Origin: Geodermatophilus arenarius
GTDB lineage: Bacteria > Actinomycetota > Actinomycetes > Mycobacteriales > Geodermatophilaceae
Direction of reading: 5' to 3'
Length of the DNA: 64,000 nt
Assembly (NCBI RefSeq): GCF_042654585.1
Contig: NZ_JBHSGR010000001.1
Location: forward strand, 186,001 to 250,000
Shown: positions 53,304 to 61,483 of the stretch, one piece after another
Layout: each line of letters opens with the position of its first letter
Position numbering within the stretch: position 1 is the stretch's first letter
Notes under the pieces: model-generated
Databases searched by the model: none
What the model was told of the DNA's origin: nothing
What the model saw: the letters and a program-made list of their open reading frames with translations, nothing else
Position numbers and translations under genes: made by a program

Positions 53304-54149
53304 TCAGGCGCGGGCGGCGCCCAGCGCCTCGGCGGCCATCCGGTCCAGCCGCTCGGCCACCTGCAGCGCGGTCACCGGGCGCTGCCCCACCGGGGCCAGG
53401 CACTCGGAGACGAGCGCGGCCTCCTCGTCGGTCAGGCCGGGAGCGATCGCCGGCTCGGCGCTCATCACCCGGCGGATGGCGAGCAGCGGCTCGCCGTCGG
53501 GCAGCTCGCCGTACAGGCCGGTGCCGGTGAGCGCCCGGTTGAGGGTGGCGCCCAGGGCGAACACCTCGGTGGCCCGCGAGGGCCGGTCACCGCGCAGCAG
53601 CGCCGGGTCCAGGAACTCGACCGAGGCGGCGCTGGCCATGCCGGTCAGCGTGACGCCCGGCGCGAGGTAGCGGGCCAGGCCCAGGTCGGAGAGCTTGCCA
53701 CCCTCCTCGGTGAGCAGGACGTTGGCCGGCTTGACGTCACCGTGGGTCAGGCCCGCCTCGTGCAGCGCGTGCGCGGCGTGCGCGGCGTGCGCCACCGCGC
53801 GCAGCACCTCGCCGCGGCTCAGCGGCCGCGCCGGGGCGGCCAGCGAGCCGAGGGGGCAGTACTCCATCGCGTACAGGAAGCTGTCCTGCAGCACGGCGTC
53901 GTAGACCTTGACCAGGTACGGCGAGGCCACCTGGGCGAAGGCGCGCAGCTCCCGCACGCCCCGCTCGTAGGCCTGCTCGCTGTGGGTGCCGGTGAAGACC
54001 TTCACCGCGACGTACTCGTCGGGCAGGCCGAGCCGCGCCGGGGGGCGGGCGAGGTAGAAGCGGCCGTTGTTGCCCTCACCGAGCACGCGGACCACCTGGT
54101 AGTCCGCGATGTTGGCAGGCGCCGCGCCCACCAGGCCGACGGCATCCAT
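53304..54149 (-). CDS. Soluble protein kinase-like protein
   Basis: A 281-residue Ser/Thr kinase domain with no membrane helix. The loop VLGEGNNGRFYLARP is a modified glycine-rich loop, VAVKVFTG has the ATP lysine, LTHGDVKPANVLLTEEGG has the catalytic Asp (HGD instead of HRD), and LSDLGLARYLAPG has DLG in place of DFG. The HGD and DLG variants occur in active kinases with altered regulation. ATG 54149 has AGGAGG upstream; the frame upstream is noncoding. It is convergent with the membrane kinase and divergent from the Kef-type transporter. Confidence 0.88.
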   Translation of the reverse strand: MDAVGLVGAAPANIADYQVVRVLGEGNNGRFYLARPPARLGLPDEYVAVKVFTGTHSEQAYERGVRELRAFAQVASPYLVKVYDAVLQDSFLYAMEYCPLGSLAAPARPLSRGEVLRAVAHAAHAAHALHEAGLTHGDVKPANVLLTEEGGKLSDLGLARYLAPGVTLTGMASAASVEFLDPALLRGDRPSRATEVFALGATLNRALTGTGLYGELPDGEPLLAIRRVMSAEPAIAPGLTDEEAALVSECLAPVGQRPVTALQVAERLDRMAAEALGAARA

Positions 54150-54388
54150 GCATGTCCTCCTGAAACGCTGTATCCCCGGCCGCGCCGGACGCCGCGGTGC
54201 GCGGCAGCGGCACAGTGTGCCGGGGGACCCGCCGTCCGGGAACCGGTTCGCGCCCGCCGAGATGCCGCGCGCGCGGGACCCCTGCGACCGGACCGCCGCG
54301 GCTAGCATCCGCGCCCGGCGTGGCCCCGGGTGCCCGGTCCCCGCCGTCCCAACCGACTCCCGCGCGGTCCCACGCGGCGCGGACAGCC

Positions 54389-56506
54389 ATGCCCGGAGAA
54401 CACGTGGAAGCGCGCCCCGTCGCAGAGATCATCGCCTACGTCTTCGTCGACCTCGCGGTGATCATGGTCATCGCCCGGCTGATGGGGCGGCTGGCCGTCA
54501 AGGTCGGTCAGCCGGCCGTCGTCGGCGAGATCGTCGCCGGCATCCTCCTGGGCCCGACGCTGCTCGGCGCCCTGCCGGGCGACCTCGACCTGCTGCTGTT
54601 CCCGACCGACATCCGGCCGTTCCTCAACGTGCTGGCACAGCTCGGCCTGGTGCTGTTCATGTTCCTGGTCGGCCTCGAGGTGGACCTGTCGTTCATGCGC
54701 GGCCGGGAGAAGGTGGCCGTCTCGGTGTCGCTGGCGTCGATCCTGCTGCCGTTCGCGCTCGGCGTGCTGCTGGCGACCTACCTGCACACCCAGCACGACG
54801 TCTTCACCGCGACCGACGGGTCGACCTCGGTGATCCCCTTCCTCGGGTTCGCCCTGTTCATGGGCGTGGCCATGTCCATCACCGCGTTCCCCGTGCTCGC
54901 GCGGATCCTCGCCGAGCGGCAGATGCACCGCGTCCCCACGGGCGTGCTCGCGCTGGCCTGCGCCGCCGTCGACGACGTCCTGGCCTGGTGCCTGCTGGCC
55001 GTCGTCGTGGCGATCGTGGCCGCCTCGTCGTTCACCGGCGTGGTGCTGATCCTCGGCCTGTCGGTGGCCTTCGCCCTGGTGATGTTCCTGGTGGTCAAGC
55101 CGGTGCTGCGGGTCCTCGTCACCCGCTACGAGCGGCTCGGGCAGCTCACCCCGGAGATGCTCGCCGGCGTCCTCATCGGCATCCTCACCAGCGCCTGGGT
55201 GGCCGAGGAGATCGGCATCCACTTCATCTTCGGCGCCTTCCTCTTCGGCGTCGTCATGCCCCGCAAGGGCGCCGCCCGGCTCAACCACGAGATCATCGAC
55301 CGGCTCGAGCAGGTCAGCGTGCTCCTGCTGCTGCCGGTGTTCTTCGTCATCACCGGCCTCAACGTCGACGTCGGCGCCATCGACCTGGCCGGCCTCGGCG
55401 AGCTCGGCCTGATCCTGCTGGTCGCCATCTCCGGCAAGTTCGTCGGCGCGTACGCCGCCGCGCGGGCCATGCGGGTCCCGCGGCGCCAGTCCACCGCCCT
55501 GGCCACGCTGATGAACACCCGCGGGCTCACCGAGCTGGTCATCCTCAACATCGGCGTCCAGCAGGGCGTGCTCGACGGCGAGATGTTCACGCTCATGGTG
55601 ATCATGGCCCTGGTGACGACGGGCATGGCCACGCCGCTGCTCAACCTCGTCTACCCCAGGCGGATCCTCGACCGGGACATCGCCGCGGCCGAGCGGGCGG
55701 AGATGGGGCTCACCGAGGCCTACACCGTCGTGGTCGTCGTGGACGAGCCCGACCGGGACGCCGCGCTGGTCGAGCTGGCCTGCGACCTGGTCGGCCGCGA
55801 GTCGCCCGCGCAGGTCGTGCTGACCCGGGTGGTCCGCCGCTCCCGGCCCAAGCCCGAGGTGTCCAGCGGCCTGGGCGCCGACCTCGAGCTGATGGCCACC
55901 GTGGCCGACGAGCTGCGGTCCCTGGCCCGGCTGGTCGAGGCCCGGGGGCTGAAGGCGTCGGTCGCCTCGCGGTTCAGCGAGGACCCGTGGGCGGAGGTGG
56001 CCGACCTGGCCGGCAGCACCGCGGCCGACGTCGTCCTGGTCCGCAGCGGCTGGGGCATCGTCGAGGGCGCGCTCACCGCCGGCACCCCCTGGCCGCCGTC
56101 GCTGCGCGGGTCGGTGGTCACCGTCTCGGGCGAGCTCGGCGAGGCGGGCCTGCAGCCGGGCGGGCCGGTCGCGGTGCTGCAGGACGGCGACGCCTCCGGC
56201 CGGGCCGCCCTCCGACTGGCCGCGCACGCCGCCGTGGGCCGCCGGGTGCCGCTGCAGCTGCGGGCCGCGGAGGGCCGGCGGGGCGTCCGGCGCAACGTGG
56301 CCGACTCGCTGCGCAAGGCCGGCGTCCAGGTCGCCGCGGAGACCGAGACGCTGCCCGCCCTGCTGCTGGCCCCGGCCGGTGCCGGCCCCGTCCCGGCTGC
56401 CGACGACCTGACGCCGATCCTGCTGGTGCACGCCGGCACGGCCGACAGCGACCGGGACATGGACGAGACCCTGGCCGGCATCGCCGCCCGCCCCGGGGCC
56501 TCCTGA
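54389..56506 (+). CDS. CPA2-family cation:proton antiporter (Kef type)
   Basis: A 705-residue protein. Residues about 10-440 form the 12-13-helix Na/H exchanger domain: KVGQPAVVGEIVAGILLGPT, LGLVLFMFLVGLEVDLSF, SITAFPVLARILAE and LACAAVDDVLAWCLLAVVVA with the ion-binding Asp pair, and MNTRGLTELVILNIG. The C-terminal 240 residues are cytoplasmic and alpha/beta, like two USP-type nucleotide-binding lobes (AYTVVVVVDEPDRDAALVEL) rather than the TrkA-N domain of KefC. It probably exchanges K+ or Na+ for protons under regulation by that domain. Confidence 0.9.
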   Translation: MPGEHVEARPVAEIIAYVFVDLAVIMVIARLMGRLAVKVGQPAVVGEIVAGILLGPTLLGALPGDLDLLLFPTDIRPFLNVLAQLGLVLFMFLVGLEVDLSFMRGREKVAVSVSLASILLPFALGVLLATYLHTQHDVFTATDGSTSVIPFLGFALFMGVAMSITAFPVLARILAERQMHRVPTGVLALACAAVDDVLAWCLLAVVVAIVAASSFTGVVLILGLSVAFALVMFLVVKPVLRVLVTRYERLGQLTPEMLAGVLIGILTSAWVAEEIGIHFIFGAFLFGVVMPRKGAARLNHEIIDRLEQVSVLLLLPVFFVITGLNVDVGAIDLAGLGELGLILLVAISGKFVGAYAAARAMRVPRRQSTALATLMNTRGLTELVILNIGVQQGVLDGEMFTLMVIMALVTTGMATPLLNLVYPRRILDRDIAAAERAEMGLTEAYTVVVVVDEPDRDAALVELACDLVGRESPAQVVLTRVVRRSRPKPEVSSGLGADLELMATVADELRSLARLVEARGLKASVASRFSEDPWAEVADLAGSTAADVVLVRSGWGIVEGALTAGTPWPPSLRGSVVTVSGELGEAGLQPGGPVAVLQDGDASGRAALRLAAHAAVGRRVPLQLRAAEGRRGVRRNVADSLRKAGVQVAAETETLPALLLAPAGAGPVPAADDLTPILLVHAGTADSDRDMDETLAGIAARPGAS

Positions 56507-56527
56507 GCCCCGCTCCCCCGCAGGCCC

Positions 56528-56562
56528 GGAGCCCGCGTCCCGTTCGAGGGGACGCGGGCTCC
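56528..56562 (+). terminator. Hairpin terminator after the antiporter gene
   Basis: A perfect 14-bp stem (GGAGCCCGCGTCCC at 56528-56541 with 56549-56562) around a 7-base loop starts about 20 bases after the stop codon. Confidence 0.8.
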
Positions 56563-56594
56563 GTCGCGTCCGGCTCCTGCTCCCCGGCCGCCGC

Positions 56595-56812
56595 TCGTGC
56601 TCTGCCCCCGACCGGGGGCAGAGCACGACTGCTCCCGCTCCTCCTCATCTCCCGCTCCTCCTCATCTCCCGCTCCTCCTCACCTCCTGGCCCTCCTCACC
56701 TCCTGGCCCTCCTCACCTCCCGGCCCTCCTCACCTCCTCGTGGTCCCTGCCCCCGGTCGTCCCCGCTCCGACCGCTCGTGCTCTGCACACACCGGTGGGC
56801 AGAGCACGAGCG
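56595..56812. repeat. Pair of REP-like hairpins flanking a pyrimidine-rich tandem repeat
   Basis: Hairpin 1 (56595-56628) has perfect 15-bp arms starting TCGTGCTCTGC with loop GACC. Hairpin 2 (56773-56812) has 14-bp arms containing the same CTCGTGCTCTGC. Between them, about 56632-56745 is a C/T-rich tandem array of CTCCTCATCTCCCG-like (14 bases) and CTCCTCACCTCCTGGCC-like (17 bases) units. The interval 56507-56968 contains no gene. The shared arms suggest copies of one dispersed repeat. Confidence 0.7.
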
Positions 56813-56914
56813 TGCGCAGGACCCCTCCCCCTCTCCGGCCCCCGGGCGTCGCGCCCTGACCGGTACAGAGCTCCACCGCGGGTGGGGCACCCGCGGGAGT
56901 CCCCGGAACGCGAC

Positions 56915-56948
56915 GGCGCCCGCCTCCCCGGGTGGGGAGACGGGCGCC
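56915..56948 (-). terminator. Hairpin terminator after the FHA operon
   Basis: 15-base arms (56915-56929 and 56934-56948) pair with one C-A mismatch, 20 bases past the stop of the FHA gene on the minus strand. Confidence 0.75.
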
Positions 56949-56968
56949 GGAGCGGAGCGGGGTGCGGG

Positions 56969-58492
56969 TCAGTACCCGCCGTGCTGCGACTCGAAGGCGA
57001 ACTGGCGACCGCCCATGCGGACCGCCGTGCCCGGGGTCAGCCGGATCGGCTGGTGCGGCACCAGCGAGGACCAGCCCGGGGCGCCGCGCGGGGCGACGAG
57101 CGTGCCGTTGGCCGAGCCGACGTCGACCAGCAGCACGTCCCAGCCCTCGAGCCGGATCTCGGCGTGGTGCCGGCTGACGCCGCCGGTCTGGTCGAGGACC
57201 AGCAGCGGCCGCACCCGGCCGGAGACGACGCGCTCGTCGGTCTCCGGCTCGCGGCCGAGCAGGTAGTCCATGTCCAGGCTCACCGTGGCGCCGTCGTCGA
57301 AGACGAGCAGCCCCAGCGGCGGGCGCACGCCCTCGACGACGACCGCCGTCTGCTGCGTCGTGCGGATGCCGCACAGCGCGCAGAACCCGGCCCGCGGGTC
57401 GTTGAGGTGGCCGTTCTTGCAGAGGATGCCCTTGACCGTGGGCCGCTCGTCCTCCGGCTCCGCGGCGGCGGGCGCCGGCTCCTGGCCCGGGGTCGGCAGC
57501 GGCTGCCGCGCCGGCTCCGCCTCGGCGGCGGCACCGAACAGCAGGGACGACCGCTCCGGCGCCGGCAGCTCCACCGGCGCGGGCGGCGGCGCGACCGGAG
57601 CCGGGTCGACGGCGGGTGCCGGGGCCGCGAGGGGTGCCGGGGCCGCGTGCGCGTGCCCGGCGGAGTCGTGACCGGCGTGGTCGTGACCGGCGGAGGCGTG
57701 GCCGGCGTGGTCGTGGCCGGCCGGGGCCCCGGCGGGCGCGGCGGGCACCGGACGGGCCGGCGGCTTGGCCGTCGACAGCGGCACCCGGGCGTGCGGTGCC
57801 GGCAGCCGGACCTGCATGGTGCCCGACGGCGCCGGGGCGGCGGCCGAGGGCGCGGGGGCCGGTGAGAGCACCGCGGCCGCGCCGGGGACCGCGCCGGCCT
57901 CGAGGTCGGCGAGCGGGTGCGGCGCGGTGTCGGCGGGCGAGCCGGCCGACAGGTGCAGCGGGGCCGGCGGCCAGGTGACGAAGCGGTCGAGCACGAGGGT
58001 GCCGTTGTCCAGCTTCTCCCCCTGGGCCGGCGTGAGCCGCAGCCCCAGGTCGGGCACCTCGGCGCTGCCGCCGCCGACGAGCACGAGCGTCAGCCCGTCC
58101 TCGGTGGCGGCGGCGACCGCGAACGACGGCGGCTCGGTCACGGTGCCGAGCCAGGTCCGCAGCTCCTCGTGCAGCCGGCGGCCCGGGGCGCGGGAGCCGG
58201 CCGCCGACAGCCGGCGGCACAGCGCGACCAGCTCGCCGACGTGCGCGTCGCCGGCCGGGGCGGCCGCGGGCGCGGGCGGGACCGGGGCCGAGCCCCAGCC
58301 GACCAGCGCCGGCCGGGCCGCCGGGGCGGCGGGGCCGGACGGCTGCGTGGTGACCCCGACGACCAGGAGCACCCCGGGCATCCGGACGACGAGGTCGGGA
58401 CCGGGGGCGACCCGGACGGCGACCTGGTCGAACGGCGGCACGGTGGCCGGTGCGCCGGTCGTCCCGGTGAGCGGAGGCGTGGGGGCCGACAT
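56969..58492 (-). CDS. FHA-domain protein with zinc ribbon and His-rich linker
   Basis: A 507-residue soluble protein. Residues 1-165 are a beta-rich domain I cannot name (PFDQVAVRVAPGPDLVVRMP, RRLHEELRTWLGTVTEPPSF, EDGLTLVLVGGGSAEVPDLG). Residues about 200-340 are an Ala/Pro-rich linker with a GHDHAGH-type His repeat. A zinc ribbon follows (CKNGHLNDPRAGFCALCG). The C-terminal FHA domain has DYLLGREPETDE, GVSRHHAEIRLEGWDVLLVD and SANGTLVAPRGA with the phosphothreonine-binding Arg, Ser and Asn. FHA domains dock phosphorylated partners, so the nearby kinases may control it. It is last in a three-gene operon, overlapped by TGATG. Confidence 0.82.
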   Translation of the reverse strand: MSAPTPPLTGTTGAPATVPPFDQVAVRVAPGPDLVVRMPGVLLVVGVTTQPSGPAAPAARPALVGWGSAPVPPAPAAAPAGDAHVGELVALCRRLSAAGSRAPGRRLHEELRTWLGTVTEPPSFAVAAATEDGLTLVLVGGGSAEVPDLGLRLTPAQGEKLDNGTLVLDRFVTWPPAPLHLSAGSPADTAPHPLADLEAGAVPGAAAVLSPAPAPSAAAPAPSGTMQVRLPAPHARVPLSTAKPPARPVPAAPAGAPAGHDHAGHASAGHDHAGHDSAGHAHAAPAPLAAPAPAVDPAPVAPPPAPVELPAPERSSLLFGAAAEAEPARQPLPTPGQEPAPAAAEPEDERPTVKGILCKNGHLNDPRAGFCALCGIRTTQQTAVVVEGVRPPLGLLVFDDGATVSLDMDYLLGREPETDERVVSGRVRPLLVLDQTGGVSRHHAEIRLEGWDVLLVDVGSANGTLVAPRGAPGWSSLVPHQPIRLTPGTAVRMGGRQFAFESQHGGY

Positions 58493-58926
58493 CAGACGAG
58501 CCTCCCGCCGTTGATCCGCCAGTGGATGAACGGCACGCGCATCGGGCCGTTGGCGACCAGCCACACGATCAGCCAGGTGCTGACGAAGTGGACGGCGAAC
58601 GCCGGGCCGGGCAGCGAGTCGATCCACGGGATCGCACCGCCGGCGAAGAGGAACCACACGAGCAGGCCCTCGGGGATGCCGGTGAGCAGGCCGAACAGCG
58701 TCGGCCAGTCCTTCTCCCACCGGAACTGCTGGATGCCGTGGTAGACGAGCTCCCACAGCACGCCGAGCACCAGCACGACGAGCAGCACGGAGAAGGTGGC
58801 GCCGTAGGAGGCGCCGAGCGAGGCCCCGGTCGGGAGCACCGGGGTGATGATCAGGGTCCAGATCGAACCGACCACGGCCAGCAGGAAGATCCTGGTCTGG
58901 ATGCGGCCGTTCAGGGTGGGCAGCAC
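58492..58926 (-). CDS. Four-helix membrane protein, unknown function
   Basis: A 144-residue membrane protein with about four helices (IFLLAVVGSIWTLIITPVL, GATFSVLLVVLVLGVLWELV, FGLLTGIPEGLLVWFLFAGG, FAVHFVSTWLIVWLVANGPM). It ends in the polar VPFIHWRINGGRLV. I do not recognise the family. It sits between the FAD oxidoreductase (56-base gap) and the FHA gene (overlapping), which suggests that it anchors or partners these. GAGAGAGACGACGCC precedes the GTG at 58926. Confidence 0.75.
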   Translation of the reverse strand: MLPTLNGRIQTRIFLLAVVGSIWTLIITPVLPTGASLGASYGATFSVLLVVLVLGVLWELVYHGIQQFRWEKDWPTLFGLLTGIPEGLLVWFLFAGGAIPWIDSLPGPAFAVHFVSTWLIVWLVANGPMRVPFIHWRINGGRLV

Positions 58927-58982
58927 GGCGTCGTCTCTCTCGGTCGTCGCGGACGTCGGTCGGCGGGGTGAGGGCGGGTCGG

Positions 58983-60539
58983 TCAGATCTGCTCGTTCCG
59001 GACCCACTTCCACCACTGGCTGGTCGACCGGCCCGGCCCGAGCTTCTGCGCGAAGCCCTGCGCGATCAGGTCGTCGGCGATCTCCTGCGCGGCGATCTGC
59101 AGGCCGAAGAACGTGTCGACGCCGGGGAACGGGCCGCCGAGGGTGGCGCTGCCGGAGGCGTAGACCTTGCCGCCGTTCCGCGTGCCGGTGACCTCGAAGT
59201 TCCGCTGGACGTCGAGCCGGCCCACCGGGTTGCGGGTGGCGTTGGAGTGGTCGAGCAGGTCGGCCAGGACGCGGTGCTCGCGGATGTCGGCCTCGAGGCC
59301 GGTGCAGTCGATGACGGCGTCGAAGGTGCCGGTGTGCGGGCCCTGGTCCGGGGTGCTGACGGTGACCTCGACGAGGTCGCCGGCCGGCTTCATCTCCTCG
59401 ATCCGGCCGATCATCACCCGGTACCAGCCCTCGGCGCGGCCGCGCTTGAGCTGCTCCTTCCAGTCCCGCCGGACGGGGGTGTTGGTGCCGCCCATCTCCT
59501 CGTACAGCCGCTTCCGGTCGGCGCCCTCGCTCTTGCGCACCTGCTGCTTGAGCTGGCCGCCCCACACCGACTTCGGGTAGTTGAAGCCCTGGTAGGCCCA
59601 GCCGTCGGCGCCCTTGCGGCGCTTGAGGATGCCGGTGCCGTGCGGCCTGTCCACGTAGGTGCGGAACAGGTGCACGATCTGGGTCTGCAGGCCGAGCCGG
59701 TCGCGGTCGTCGATCAGCCGCTGCAGGACGCGCGAGGCCACGATGCCGCCGCCGCGGACGAGGACGGTGCCCGGGCGCTGGTGCAGCCGCTCGTAGACCT
59801 GCTCGTGCCGCTCGTAGGCGTTGACGACCCTGCCGTAGTCGTTGTGCTCGTTGCGGTAGCGCTGCAGGTCGGGCAGGAACTTCAGGCCCGGGTAGCCGAC
59901 GGCCACGTGCACCCAGGTGCTGCGGTAGGCGATCCGCTTGGTCGGCGTCGCGCCCTCGGGCGGGGTCAGGATGGTGAAGTACCCGCCGCCCACGCGGCGC
60001 CGGACCATGCGGACCTGGCCGTGGACGACCATCTCCGGGTACCGGATCCGGTACATCTCCTTCTCCATCGACTCGAACGCGTGCCCCGCCTTGGGCGTGT
60101 AGTAGTTCGCGAAGATCGGCTCGACCAGCACGTTCCAGGCCTGCTTGAGGTTGCCCTGCAGGGCCTCGCGGATGGCGTAGCTCGGGAAGCCCCAGATGTT
60201 GTCGGGGCAGGACGACGAGTCCGACCGCAGCCGCTCGCCGCGCGGGATCTGGGAGACCGTCGTCAGGTACTCGTAGCTCTCCCACGGCGTCTTCAGCGGG
60301 GTGAGCACGCGCATGGCGCTCGTCGGGACACCGCAGATCCGCAGGTAGTCGACCGTGACGAACGAGCCGATGCCGCCACCGAAGGTGACGAACGGGACGT
60401 CGACGACGGGGATGCCGGCGTCGGCCAGCATCTGGTCGGTCCAGAAGTCACTGGCGATCAGCTGGTCGTTCAGGTCACCGGGCTGCGGTGCTGCTGCCGG
60501 GGTCCGGGCGTGCTGGGACGCGATCGTGCTCTCGCTCAC
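58983..60539 (-). CDS. FAD/NAD(P)-binding oxidoreductase, unusual family
   Basis: A 518-residue protein with a dinucleotide-binding motif VPFVTFGGGIGSFVTVDYLR (GxGxxG) at about residues 47-66, a second GTVLVRGGGIVASRVLQRLI in mid-protein like a NAD(P)-binding Rossmann, and TFDAVIDCTGLEADIREHRV plus KVYASGSATLGGPFPGVDTF as in flavin-containing monooxygenases and lysine/ornithine hydroxylases. A long insertion (about residues 300-360, basic and Lys/Arg-rich) is atypical. The substrate is unknown. It is first in the FHA operon. Confidence 0.8.
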   Translation of the reverse strand: MSESTIASQHARTPAAAPQPGDLNDQLIASDFWTDQMLADAGIPVVDVPFVTFGGGIGSFVTVDYLRICGVPTSAMRVLTPLKTPWESYEYLTTVSQIPRGERLRSDSSSCPDNIWGFPSYAIREALQGNLKQAWNVLVEPIFANYYTPKAGHAFESMEKEMYRIRYPEMVVHGQVRMVRRRVGGGYFTILTPPEGATPTKRIAYRSTWVHVAVGYPGLKFLPDLQRYRNEHNDYGRVVNAYERHEQVYERLHQRPGTVLVRGGGIVASRVLQRLIDDRDRLGLQTQIVHLFRTYVDRPHGTGILKRRKGADGWAYQGFNYPKSVWGGQLKQQVRKSEGADRKRLYEEMGGTNTPVRRDWKEQLKRGRAEGWYRVMIGRIEEMKPAGDLVEVTVSTPDQGPHTGTFDAVIDCTGLEADIREHRVLADLLDHSNATRNPVGRLDVQRNFEVTGTRNGGKVYASGSATLGGPFPGVDTFFGLQIAAQEIADDLIAQGFAQKLGPGRSTSQWWKWVRNEQI

Positions 60540-60555
60540 GGTGGGGGCTTCCGTC

Positions 60556-60603
60556 CTCTGTCGGGGGAGCCGCCACTGTCAGGGGGCGCGCACGCACTGT
60601 CAA
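60556..60603 (-). promoter_or_regulatory. Promoter with repeated CACTGTCA boxes upstream of the FAD gene
   Basis: On the minus strand TTGACA (60598-60603) is 17 bases from GACAGT (60575-60580), a possible sigma-A promoter. The octamer CACTGTCA (plus strand) occurs at 60574-60581 and 60595-60602, 21 bases apart, with a related CTCTGTCG at 60556-60563. The spacing of about two helical turns suits cooperative binding of a regulator to direct repeats. Confidence 0.45.
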
Positions 60604-60617
60604 CGGATTCCGGCGCG

Positions 60618-60644
60618 GCAGGCCGGAACCGCGTCCCGGCCTGC
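60618..60644 (-). terminator. Hairpin terminator after uppS
   Basis: GCAGGCCGG (60618-60626) pairs perfectly with CCGGCCTGC (60636-60644), about 60 bases past the uppS stop on the minus strand. Confidence 0.65.
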
Positions 60645-60700
60645 ACGGACGCCCGCGGAGCGGTCCGGGCGGTCCCCGTCGCGGACCCGCGGACGGGGGC

Positions 60701-61483
60701 CTACGCCTTGCCGAAGCGGCGCTGGCGGGAGGCGTACTCCTCGCACGCGGCCCACAGGTGCCGGCGGTCGAAGTCCGGCCAGAGGGTGTCGAGGAAGACG
60801 AACTCGGCGTAGGCCGACTGCCACAGCAGGAAGTTGCTCGTCCGGTTCTCCCCGGAGCTGCGCACGAACAGGTCGACGTCGGGCATGTCCGGCTCGTCGA
60901 GGAACCGGGCGACGGTGTCCTCGTCGACCTCGCCCGGGTCCAGCCGGCCGGCGGCGACCTCGCGGGCGATGGCCGCGGCGGCGTCGGCGATCTCGGCGCG
61001 GCCGCCGTAGTTGACGCACATGGTCAGCGTGAGGACGTCGTTGTCCCGGGTGAGCTCCTCGGCGACCTCGAGCTCCCGGATGACGCTGCGCCACAGCCGC
61101 GGACGGCGGCCGGCCCAGCGCACCCGGACGCCGAGGTCGTGCATCTCGTCGCGGCGGCGGCGGATGACGTCGCGGTTGAAGCCCATGAGGAAGCGGACCT
61201 CCTCGGGGCTGCGCCGCCAGTTCTCCGTGGAGAAGGCGTAGGCGCTGATCGCCTTCACGCCGAGCTCGATGGCGCCCTCGACGCAGTCGAACAGCGAGGA
61301 CTCCCCCGCCTCGTGGCCGGCCGTGCGGGGCAGGCCGCGCTCCTTCGCCCAGCGGCCGTTGCCGTCCATGACGATCGCGACGTGCCGGGGCACCTTGTCG
61401 GCGGGCAGCTCGGGCGGGCGGACGCCCGAGGGGTGCGGGTTCGGCGGCTTCACCTGCCGCGGCGCCGGGACCTCACGCCTCAC
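60701..61483 (-). CDS. uppS: Isoprenyl (undecaprenyl/decaprenyl) diphosphate synthase, cis type
   Basis: A 260-residue cis-prenyltransferase that makes the polyprenyl carrier lipid for cell-wall glycans. HVAIVMDGNGRWAKERGLPR has the catalytic Asp; AFSTENWRRSPEEV, NYGGRAEIADAAAAIAREVA, and SSGENRTSNFLLWQSAYAEF are family signatures. The start is a GTG overlapping the recO 3' end by 11 bases. The chain length of the product cannot be read directly. Confidence 0.95.
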   Translation of the reverse strand: MRREVPAPRQVKPPNPHPSGVRPPELPADKVPRHVAIVMDGNGRWAKERGLPRTAGHEAGESSLFDCVEGAIELGVKAISAYAFSTENWRRSPEEVRFLMGFNRDVIRRRRDEMHDLGVRVRWAGRRPRLWRSVIRELEVAEELTRDNDVLTLTMCVNYGGRAEIADAAAAIAREVAAGRLDPGEVDEDTVARFLDEPDMPDVDLFVRSSGENRTSNFLLWQSAYAEFVFLDTLWPDFDRRHLWAACEEYASRQRRFGKA

